NCBI GenBank assembly: GCA_036443405.1
Contig: JAZFYD010000029.1
Span: forward strand, 1 to 9,543
Direction: 5' to 3'
Length of the DNA: 9,543 nt
Origin: JAZFYD01 sp036443405
GTDB taxonomy: Bacteria; Planctomycetota; PLA2
The translations under genes and the position numbers were made by a program. Every line of letters begins with the position of its first letter. Within the stretch, counting starts at the first letter, position 1. Below, piece after piece: positions 1-5,379 of the stretch. The notes beneath the pieces were generated by a model that saw only the letters and a program-made list of their open reading frames with translations, made no database searches and was not told the origin of the DNA.

Positions 1-43
1 AACTCTTGCGCACGCCCGCGGCACGCAACGCGATGCCGCTCAC
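1..43 (-). CDS. ABC transporter ATP-binding protein, N-terminal fragment (cut by window edge)
   Basis: Only the first 14 codons are in the window, reading V(M)SGIALRAAGVRKS. The start is GTG, and it overlaps the permease stop codon as GTGA, a typical translational-coupling arrangement. A strong AGGAGG lies at 48-53, about 4 nt before the start, inside the permease coding sequence. The N-terminus looks like the first beta strand of an SsuB/TauB-type ATPase, where a short A/V-rich strand leads to K-x-Y/F before the Walker A loop. The Walker motifs themselves lie outside the window. The call rests on position (next gene after binding protein and permease, same strand) plus this short peptide. 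By family knowledge the product would power import by hydrolysing ATP at the cytoplasmic face of the membrane. Confidence 0.72.
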   Translation of the reverse strand, partial: MSGIALRAAGVRKS

Positions 44-978
44 GATTCCTCCTCTTGCGCGTACATCCACGGCACCAGCCGCCGTTCGATGCGGCCCAAC
101 ACCGCGTCCAGGATCAGCACGACCGCGCTGATCGACGCCATGCCCACCAACACCGCGGCCGTGTGCGACGTCTCCTTCGACATCCAGATCAGTGCACCGA
201 GCCCCTTCGGCGTGCCCACAATCTCCGCCGAGATCACGCACGTCCAGCCGATCGCGAACACGACCTTCAGTCCGCTCAGGATGTTCGGCAGCGCAGCCGG
301 CAGCAAGACGCGCCACAGCAGATCGCGCCGGCTCGCGCCGAGATTGCGCGCGGCCCGGATCAAGTCCGGCTCGACCTTCAGCGTCGCTTCGAGCGTATAG
401 ATCAGCGCGGCCGCGAAGCTGCCCATGAAGATGATCGCCAGCTTTTGCAACTCGCCGGCGCCGAGCCAGATCAGCGCGAGCGGCACCCACGAAATCGACG
501 GTAGCGGACGCAGGAAGCTGATGATCGGGGATAGGGCAGCGCGCAGTCGCGGGCTCAGGCCCATGAGGATGCCGAGCGGGACCGCGACCGCGGCCGACAA
601 CAGGAAGCCGGCGAGGATGCGCATTGTGGACCACAACATGTGTTCGAGCAGCGATGGCGCGTCGCCCGGATCCGCCAGCAGCTTCCACGCGTCGGCCGCC
701 GTGTTGGCGGGTGTGTCCAACGCGGGCGGGTTCACGATGGCGTACGACACCATCTCGCGCACGGTCTCGTAACGCGCCTTGCGCAACCGAATCATCTCGC
801 CCGTCACCGGGTCCTTCGTCTCTGCGAACTCGTCGGACTCGACGAACACCTGCCGCTCACGCACCTCCTCGAAAAACGGGTACGTGATCAGCCACCAAAC
901 CGCCAGCACCGACAGAACACCGATCGCTCCGTAACGAAGTCGGCGGGAGCGCTCGATCGTCGGCGGGAACCGGTCCAT
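40..978 (-). CDS. ABC transporter permease, SsuC/TauC-like (nitrate/sulfonate/taurine type)
   Basis: Inner-membrane permease of an ABC importer, 312 residues. The first transmembrane helix is about residues 17-34, and the permease domain proper starts near residue 110. Hydrophobic segments lie at about 119-140, 161-174, 178-196, 236-254 and 274-294. The EAA-type loop that contacts the ATPase is visible at about 208-231 (AARNLGASRRDLLWRVLLPA). The segment PIISFLRPLPSISWVPLALIW (151-171) is typical of the SsuC/TauC/NrtB group. Start: the open frame runs back to 1245 with no stop, but that part overlaps the binding-protein gene and reads as arginine/glycine-rich nonsense. The ATG at 978 lies 14 nt after the upstream stop and begins a normal cytoplasmic N-terminus. 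Odd feature: about 45 polar residues (36-80) lie between helix 1 and the domain, more than in usual SsuC proteins. Substrate cannot be read from the sequence. Confidence 0.93.
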   Translation of the reverse strand: MDRFPPTIERSRRLRYGAIGVLSVLAVWWLITYPFFEEVRERQVFVESDEFAETKDPVTGEMIRLRKARYETVREMVSYAIVNPPALDTPANTAADAWKLLADPGDAPSLLEHMLWSTMRILAGFLLSAAVAVPLGILMGLSPRLRAALSPIISFLRPLPSISWVPLALIWLGAGELQKLAIIFMGSFAAALIYTLEATLKVEPDLIRAARNLGASRRDLLWRVLLPAALPNILSGLKVVFAIGWTCVISAEIVGTPKGLGALIWMSKETSHTAAVLVGMASISAVVLILDAVLGRIERRLVPWMYAQEEES

Positions 979-992
979 GTTCGTGTGACCCG

Positions 993-1997
993 TCACTTGC
1001 CCTGGAATAGATCGAGGCGAGTCCAGTCGCGGAAGACCGGCGTGCTCTCTATCTTGTCCAGGTCCTTGAGCCACTGGCACACGCGCTCGGCCTGGCCGAA
1101 CATGCGCCGATCGCTCAGCATGACCGCTTGGCCCTCCCAGCCGATCCACGTGAAGTTGGCGAGCGCCGTCCGCACGGCGTCCTTCGGCTTGCGCACCTCC
1201 TTGGCCACAAGCTCGAGCAACTCGTCCGGATGGTCCTCGCACCACTGCACGGCCTCGAAGTACGCGCGGAAGAAACGTCTCGCGCGCGCGGCATCCGCAT
1301 CAACCCACTTCTTCGACGCGCAGATCACGTCCGGGCCGCTCATCGTCTTGAATTCCCGGTAGAACTCGGTGTCCTTGTCGGTGCCGAGGACTTTCGCGTC
1401 CTTCAACCCGCGCAGGTCGGTGAAAAACGGCTCCCAGATGGCGCCGGCCTGCGCGTCGCCGTTGCGCACGAGGTTCACGACGGCGTCGTCTTTCGCGTTG
1501 AGGATGGTGACGTCCTTTTGGATGTCGAGCCCTTCGGCTTTCAGCAACGCGGCCACAGTGAGATGGATCGAGGTGTTGATATACAGCGCGATGCGCTTGC
1601 CCTTCAGGTCGGCGATCGAATCGATGCCGATGCCGACGAGTCCCTCGTTGCCGGGCGCGATGTTCTGGCTGCCAATCCAGTAGAACCGCCGCTCGCCGCG
1701 CGACATCGCCTCCAGCATCGCGATCTCGCCGAGACTCGCAAACGTGGCGTTGTCGTCGGACAGCGCCTGGATACGCGCGGAGCTGCCACCAAACGGTTTG
1801 CGCACCACTTCGAATCCGGCCTTTTGGAAAATACCCTCGCGGATTCCGACCCACACCGGCGCGTGGCCGTACCACGCCGACCCCGCGTAGATCACGGTGG
1901 CGGTGCCGCCACCGCCGTTACCGTCCGTGGACTTTTCGCCCGGCTCTTCGCCGCTCCCGCACCCAACGAGCATCGCCAACAAGATCCAGCCGCGCAT
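993..1997 (-). CDS. ABC transporter substrate-binding lipoprotein, SsuA/NMT1-like
   Basis: Periplasmic substrate-capture component of the importer encoded with the downstream permease and ATPase; 334 residues. A very short lipoprotein signal (residues 1-12) ends in the lipobox L-V-G-C with acylated Cys13. A glycine/serine-rich tether follows to about residue 32, and the mature domain begins at TATVIYAGSAWYGHAPVWVGIREGIF. The pattern of an early W-x-x-x-x-P-x-x-V-x-x-x-x-G-I/F, followed by G-F-E-V and later S-I-A-D-L-K-G-K-R-I-A (127-137), is characteristic of SsuA/TauA/ThiY-type (NMT1-like) binding proteins. The segment NGDAQAGAIWEPF (179-191) matches the usual 'G..DA......P' block of this fold. 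AAGGAG at 2003-2008 lies 5 nt before the ATG and fixes the start. The gene starts 15 nt after the methyltransferase stop. Ligand is unknown; taurine, alkanesulfonate, nitrate, thiamine precursor or another small molecule are all possible in this family. Confidence 0.9.
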   Translation of the reverse strand: MRGWILLAMLVGCGSGEEPGEKSTDGNGGGGTATVIYAGSAWYGHAPVWVGIREGIFQKAGFEVVRKPFGGSSARIQALSDDNATFASLGEIAMLEAMSRGERRFYWIGSQNIAPGNEGLVGIGIDSIADLKGKRIALYINTSIHLTVAALLKAEGLDIQKDVTILNAKDDAVVNLVRNGDAQAGAIWEPFFTDLRGLKDAKVLGTDKDTEFYREFKTMSGPDVICASKKWVDADAARARRFFRAYFEAVQWCEDHPDELLELVAKEVRKPKDAVRTALANFTWIGWEGQAVMLSDRRMFGQAERVCQWLKDLDKIESTPVFRDWTRLDLFQGK

Positions 1998-2012
1998 TCG
2001 CTCTCCTTGTTC

Positions 2013-2708
2013 CTATTTGGGGGCGTGCGAACGCCCCGGTGTCCACGGCAGCAGCCGCCCCTGAATCACATACAGGGTCTCGAAGTGCACGCCGTCCCTG
2101 ATCTCGAATCCGTTCGGCACGCTCTTCATCTCCTCCATGAACGACGCGTCCTCGAAGTAGTAGTCGCGAAACGGACCCTCCGATTGCCCGAGGATCTTGT
2201 GCTCGAATCCGTTGTCTTCGAGTCGCCGCTGCGTCTTTTGCAGATCCGCCATCGACGACTGCACGAACACCAGCAGCCCGCCCGGCGAAAGCCGCTTGTG
2301 CGCATCGAGAATCAGGAGGTCGATGAAGTAGCGCCGGTTGCGCTTGCCGCTCTGGCAAAACGGCGGGTTCGTGACGATGAGGTCGAACGTGCCCTCGGTG
2401 TTCAGCCAATCGGCGACCCGGTACTCGATGAAGTCGGCGTCAGGGCAGTTCTTCTCGACGTTGTCGCGCGCGGTCTTGAGGCGCGATTCCGTGATCTCCG
2501 TCGCGACCAGCCACGTCGGGCCCTGCCGGGCGAGCACGATGGTGTGGATGCCGACGCCGGCGCCGATTTCGAGCACAGACCGCCTGGCGGCGATCGGGTT
2601 CTCCGCGATGGCCCCGGCGAGGCACTCGCCGTGCGGCGTCGGTTTCCAGTTGTCGCCATCGTGGCTCAAGTCCATCTTGAGGCTGTCGAAATCCGGCTCA
2701 CCGCCCAT
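2013..2708 (-). CDS. class I SAM-dependent methyltransferase with NPPF motif (PrmC/RsmC/YfiC-like small domain)
   Basis: Predicted cytoplasmic methyltransferase of 231 residues from this start. SAM-binding motif I is VLEIGAGVGIHT (about residues 45-56). The acidic motif II is VATEIT (about 68-73). Motif IV is DLIVTNPPF (about 109-117), the (N/D)PP(Y/F) signature of enzymes that methylate amide or exocyclic nitrogens in protein glutamine, rRNA or tRNA bases. The substrate cannot be inferred beyond that. The N-terminus contains PTPHGECLA, like the region before motif I in PrmC-type enzymes. Start choice: a GTG at 2726 in the same frame would add 6 residues. The ATG at 2708 is preferred, but neither has a good ribosome binding site (only AGGG about 10 nt upstream of the ATG). 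The downstream binding-protein gene is 15 nt away, so they are probably co-transcribed although the functional link is unclear. Confidence 0.88.
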   Translation of the reverse strand: MGGEPDFDSLKMDLSHDGDNWKPTPHGECLAGAIAENPIAARRSVLEIGAGVGIHTIVLARQGPTWLVATEITESRLKTARDNVEKNCPDADFIEYRVADWLNTEGTFDLIVTNPPFCQSGKRNRRYFIDLLILDAHKRLSPGGLLVFVQSSMADLQKTQRRLEDNGFEHKILGQSEGPFRDYYFEDASFMEEMKSVPNGFEIRDGVHFETLYVIQGRLLPWTPGRSHAPK

Positions 2709-2770
2709 GGAATGTGACCCTAGCACGATTGACCATCTCGGTGGAGGGGCGCGCGGCAGCCGTCACGCGC

Positions 2771-2956
2771 TCACGTCCGCGGGTGGTGCTCGATCCGGTG
2801 TTGCAGGTAGATCAGGGCCGATCCGATCCCCAGCAAGACCCAATGTTCGAGGCGCGCCCGTTCCGCGAGCAGGCAGCCCACGAGCGTCGCCGAGAAGATC
2901 GGGACGCCGATCTTGCCCGCGAAATCGACCCAGAAGTTCACGTGGTTATGCGGCAT
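2771..2956 (-). CDS. small two-helix membrane protein, 61 residues, unknown function
   Basis: Short gene not matched to any family I recognise. The ATG at 2956 has GGAG at 2962-2965, 5 nt upstream, which decides this start; the open frame continues further upstream to 3088 but that part is basic and unstructured. The product begins MPHNHVNFWVDFAGKIG. It has a first hydrophobic segment at about residues 14-31 (GKIGVPIFSATLVGCLLA), a short charged turn ERARLEH, and a second segment at about 36-52 (HWVLLGIGSALIYLQH). It ends in a His/Arg-rich tail. A helical hairpin in the inner membrane is the natural reading. It is the first gene of the minus-strand series and lies 62 nt before the chosen methyltransferase start, so it may share that transcript. 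Membrane hairpins of this size are often accessory subunits or stress proteins, but nothing here specifies which. Confidence 0.68.
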   Translation of the reverse strand: MPHNHVNFWVDFAGKIGVPIFSATLVGCLLAERARLEHWVLLGIGSALIYLQHRIEHHPRT

Positions 2957-3149
2957 GGTTGCTCCGTGTCTTTGATCGGCGCGCGAGCCGACCGGGACCA
3001 ACGCGACCTTTCGGGTTTTTTGATGAGACAGGAGCCGATCGGTTGCGAAACTAGTTTTCGAGCGGAGAACAAGACACGAACAAGGCAAGCGGCGTGACCC
3101 GGATCCTCACCGAATCGGGAGCACGTCCCCAACGAGTCAGGGAGCACTC
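2957..3149. promoter_or_regulatory. divergent intergenic region with short palindromes
   Basis: This 193-nt gap separates the small membrane gene (minus) from the VOC gene (plus), so promoters for both should be here. No good sigma-70 -35/-10 pair is evident on either strand. Two exact palindromes sit side by side: CCGATCGG at 3035-3042 and AAACTAGTTT at 3048-3057. A 5-bp inverted repeat TCGGC/GCCGA lies at 2976-2980 and 2987-2991. These are candidate operator half-sites only; short palindromes arise by chance in GC-rich DNA. The AT-rich stretch at 3011-3023 could help promoter melting. The VOC ribosome binding site AGGGAG is at 3139-3144. Confidence 0.35.
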
Positions 3150-3533
3150 ATGACCGATCACCCCACACCCAAACTCAACACATGGTGCCACATCGAGATC
3201 CTCGGCAAGACCGAGGACCAGACGAAGCAGCTTCAGTCGTTTTACGGCGACACGTTCGGCTGGAAGTTCCAGCACGTGCCGGAGATGAACTACACGCTCT
3301 ACAGCACCGCCGAGGGCGGCATCGGCGGCGGTTCGTTCACGCTGCCCGAGGGCGAGAATCCGGGTTGCCTCGTCAACTACATAAGCGTCGAGGACATCGA
3401 TGCCTCGTGCGCCGAGATCGAGAAAAACGGCGGCGCCACGGTCATGCCCAAAAAGGAAGTTCCCGGCGCCGGCTGGATGGCGTGGGTGAAAGACCCTGCC
3501 GACAACCTGTTCGCGCTTTGGAAGCAAAGCTAG
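3150..3533 (+). CDS. VOC (glyoxalase/bleomycin-resistance/dioxygenase fold) family protein
   Basis: Small cytoplasmic protein of 127 residues with a single vicinal-oxygen-chelate domain. The first beta-alpha-beta unit reads WCHIEI (12-17) followed by FYGDTFGWKF (31-40), the FYxxxFGW hallmark of this family. The second unit reads NYISVEDIDASCAEIEKNGG (76-95) and ends PGAGWMAWVKDPADNLFALWK (105-125), matching the usual G-x-x-A-x-x-x-DP-x-G/D-N-x-x-x-LW ending. The C-terminal position that is often a metal-binding Glu appears here as Ala122 in NLFALW. The full metal set of a true glyoxalase I is therefore not evident, and activity should not be assumed. AGGGAG lies 5 nt before the ATG. The gene is transcribed alone, divergent from the ABC cluster, and is followed by a strong hairpin. 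Confidence 0.9.
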   Translation: MTDHPTPKLNTWCHIEILGKTEDQTKQLQSFYGDTFGWKFQHVPEMNYTLYSTAEGGIGGGSFTLPEGENPGCLVNYISVEDIDASCAEIEKNGGATVMPKKEVPGAGWMAWVKDPADNLFALWKQS

Positions 3534-3559
3534 GCGAGCAGCGCCCGCAGCGCGATCTG

Positions 3560-3592
3560 CGGCCGGGTTCCGATCACCTCGGGGCCCGGCCG
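3560..3592 (+). terminator. strong hairpin, candidate terminator of the VOC gene
   Basis: The arms 3560-3573 and 3579-3592 pair over 14 bp around a 5-nt loop (TCACC), starting 27 nt after the VOC stop. In plus-strand RNA the stem is unbroken, with two adjacent G-U pairs. In minus-strand RNA the same positions would be A-C mismatches, so the structure favours plus-strand transcription. There is no U-tract after it, so it may act as a non-canonical terminator or as a 3' end stabiliser. The convergent minus-strand gene ends 20 nt further on. Confidence 0.6.
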
Positions 3593-3611
3593 TCGGTGCG
3601 CCGTCCCGTCG

Positions 3612-4637
3612 CTAGTCGAGCGCGGGGAGGGCGGGCGAGCCTCTTTCGCGCAGGTCGAACGCGCGGTACTTGGTCCGCGGCTTGATCCGGTTGGCGACGT
3701 TGGCGTCGAGCAAACCGAGCGCGACGAACTGATCGCAGAGCTTGCGGAACCGCTCGACGGCTTCGTGGCGCGCGGCGGCGGCGTCGAGCTTGTAGGTCGC
3801 GTCATCCGTGAACACGACGCCGACCCGGTGTGTGTCGTCGATCGGAATCGCGCTGCGTTTCTTCCCGAGCAGTTCGGCGAGATAGCCGAAGCGATCCGAG
3901 TTGCGTCGATCCTTTGGCGTCGACCCGCCGGTTCCACCGGTTCCGCTCTCCACGACGTGACGGCGGTAGTAGATCGGGGTGCGGCCGGGGGCGACGAGCA
4001 CTTCGCGCGTTCCCGCGTTTTTCTCGAGGTAGTAGACGGCATACGGAGGCCAACCCTGTTGCACGGTGATGCGCCCAGAGCCGCGCCCGGAACCGCTGCT
4101 CGCAAATCCGCCGGCGCGCGGTCCTTGGTCCGGCGACGTGATGTCGAGGTGGACGGTGATCTCGATGTCTTTCAAAAGGCGCTGGGCGAAGCGGGGGGTG
4201 GGCTGTGCCACCAGCGCGTTCGCGGTCGCGACCCACTCGAGATAACGGAGCTGCCTTTTTTCGGAGTCGAACAAATCGAGCAGCAGGTCCCGGTGATCCT
4301 GCGCGTGCAGCAACACCAGGATCATCACGTGTGTCCGCGTCCGCCTGAAGTACGGCTCCAGTTCCTTCCACGGCAGCTTGGCCTCGAGCCGGATCAGGGA
4401 ATCCAGGATCGTCCGCTGGAGAATGGCCGAACCGCCGTCCTCTTTGGCTGCCTCGGCGGCGAGCATCTTGCGCAGCGCCGGGATGGTGTCCTTGCGCTCG
4501 TCGTCGGCGGCCTTGTAGGCCCCCAAGGCCTGCTCACGCGGCGTTTCCGCTGCGAGGAGGCCCTCGATGGAGTTCGGCTCGACGGGCTCATTGGCTGCCA
4601 CCGGCAGCGCGAGCAGGAGGGCTAGGATGATCCGCAC
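3612..4637 (-). CDS. secreted protein of unknown function, 341 residues
   Basis: I do not recognise a family. The product starts with a compact signal peptide, V(M)RIILALLLALPVAANEP, with a probable cut after VAA (about residue 15). Residues 20-155 look helical and rich in Leu, Ala and charged residues, loosely like HEAT/ARM-type helical pairs. Residue 159 on has beta character (EITVHLDIT). Two glycine/serine-rich linkers lie at about 174-189 and 231-239 and flank a Tyr-rich beta segment (VYYLEKNAGTREVLVAPGRTPIYYRR). The C-terminal third returns to helices. The only usable start is GTG, because an in-frame TAG lies 2 codons upstream. No Shine-Dalgarno sequence is visible. It is downstream of the cytochrome gene by 75 nt on the same strand, so its job may be in the same periplasmic compartment. 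No catalytic motif is seen. Confidence 0.75.
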   Translation of the reverse strand: MRIILALLLALPVAANEPVEPNSIEGLLAAETPREQALGAYKAADDERKDTIPALRKMLAAEAAKEDGGSAILQRTILDSLIRLEAKLPWKELEPYFRRTRTHVMILVLLHAQDHRDLLLDLFDSEKRQLRYLEWVATANALVAQPTPRFAQRLLKDIEITVHLDITSPDQGPRAGGFASSGSGRGSGRITVQQGWPPYAVYYLEKNAGTREVLVAPGRTPIYYRRHVVESGTGGTGGSTPKDRRNSDRFGYLAELLGKKRSAIPIDDTHRVGVVFTDDATYKLDAAAARHEAVERFRKLCDQFVALGLLDANVANRIKPRTKYRAFDLRERGSPALPALD

Positions 4638-4646
4638 TGGCCGCTA

Positions 4647-4673
4647 AACGTAGCAGGCCCGGGTTCGGTTCAA
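4647..4673 (-). promoter_or_regulatory. possible sigma-70-type promoter for the 341-residue secreted protein
   Basis: On the minus strand, TTGAAC (4668-4673) and an extended -10 TGCTACGTT (-10 hexamer 4647-4652) are separated by 15 nt, shorter than the ideal 17. If used, transcription would begin only a few bases before the GTG at 4637, giving an almost leaderless mRNA. This would agree with the missing ribosome binding site. Weak evidence from sequence alone. Confidence 0.25.
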
Positions 4674-4712
4674 AGTACCCCCGGCGGGACGGCCGGCCGG
4701 CCGCGGAGCCCT

Positions 4713-5270
4713 TTAGCGCTCGCCCGATGTCAGGATCGCGAGGGCTTTCTTGTTGTCGAAGTCCCACGCGCGGTTTCCGGCGGGCGGGGTCGTCGGCACC
4801 TGGATCTTGATGAACGCGTGTTTCACGGATTGGTGGCAGCCGTTGCAGGTCGCGACCGTGTCCTGGTACGCGGCTTCGAACGCGGCTTTGTCGTGCGTTT
4901 CTAGCGCCGCACCCACCGCCAACAGTTGCGTCTGCTTGAGGCCGTTCAAAACGCCGGCGAGTTGGACGCCATTTTCGACGGGGTCTGCCTCCACGATCGT
5001 ATTGATCACCTCGAGCATCTCGTGCAACTCGTACATGCCGAGCTCGGTGTTGCCCGCCTGACCCGCGTACCAGAGCACGCCCATGCGGCGCCCGAGTTTG
5101 TGCATCTCGTCGCCGAGTTCGATCTCCACCTCTGCCGGCACCTGTATGACGACTCGGTCTGCGCTGGGTTGCGCGTCCGCGATACGTCCGGACACCACGT
5201 GTCCTGCAGCCGCGAGGGCAAGAAACGAAAGTAGCAGGCTCATGATGGCGATCGTGCGGTGGGTATGCAT
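4713..5270 (-). CDS. periplasmic c-type cytochrome, single heme, class II (c'-like) layout
   Basis: Predicted periplasmic electron-transfer or heme protein of 185 residues. A signal peptide spans about residues 1-23 (hydrophobic core IMSLLLSFLALAAAG). One heme-attachment motif, CNGCH, is at 142-146 with His146 as proximal ligand. The motif is near the C-terminus, as in four-helix-bundle class II cytochromes (c', c556), whereas class I has it near the N-terminus. The block LWYAGQAGNTELGMYELHEMLEVI (66-89) resembles the LW-x-AG-x-x-x-N-x-x-LA-x-Y-E-L-x-E helical segment seen in many bacterial cytochrome-associated proteins. Met56 and Met63 are candidate distal ligands. Start: the ATG at 5270 has AAAGGG 8 nt upstream; an internal ATG (residue 10) would also leave a signal peptide. 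It sits 109 nt after the Sel1 gene. No partner oxidase or reductase is in the window, so the redox role is unknown. Confidence 0.85.
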   Translation of the reverse strand: MHTHRTIAIMSLLLSFLALAAAGHVVSGRIADAQPSADRVVIQVPAEVEIELGDEMHKLGRRMGVLWYAGQAGNTELGMYELHEMLEVINTIVEADPVENGVQLAGVLNGLKQTQLLAVGAALETHDKAAFEAAYQDTVATCNGCHQSVKHAFIKIQVPTTPPAGNRAWDFDNKKALAILTSGER

Positions 5271-5307
5271 GGCATCTACCCTTTCGGATTTGACGCCCGC
5301 ATCTTTG

Positions 5308-5342
5308 AGAGCGTTCGCGCTACGCGGCGCGCAGATCGCTCT
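5308..5342 (-). terminator. imperfect stem-loop downstream of the Sel1-repeat gene
   Basis: Arms AGAGCG (5308-5313) and CGCTCT (5337-5342) enclose a second paired segment, CGCGC (5316-5320) with GCGCG (5327-5331). A small asymmetric internal loop lies between them and the apical loop is 6 nt. It lies 37 nt after the stop of the Sel1 gene and 37 nt before the cytochrome start. There is no U-tract, so it may attenuate rather than stop transcription between the two genes. Confidence 0.35.
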
Positions 5343-5379
5343 TGCCCGTCTCGATTCGGGACAAGCCTTGGGTGCGTTC

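Noticed and set aside
979..1245. 89-residue N-terminal extension of the permease
   Set aside because: It overlaps the binding-protein gene and is arginine/glycine-rich. The ATG at 978 gives a normal permease N-terminus right after the upstream stop.
1128..2717. 529-residue open frame on the plus strand across the binding-protein and methyltransferase genes
   Set aside because: It runs through two well-identified minus-strand genes and their intergenic gap, with repetitive R/H/V composition.
3006..3020. Terminator-like ACC-loop-GGT followed by a T-run
   Set aside because: The stem is only 3 bp and no plus-strand gene ends just upstream.
4691..4702. GGCCGGCCGGCC palindromic run between the cytochrome and the 341-residue gene
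   Set aside because: Self-complementary GC run with no T-tract or conserved context; likely just local GC richness, although a short CCGGC/GCCGG hairpin could form.
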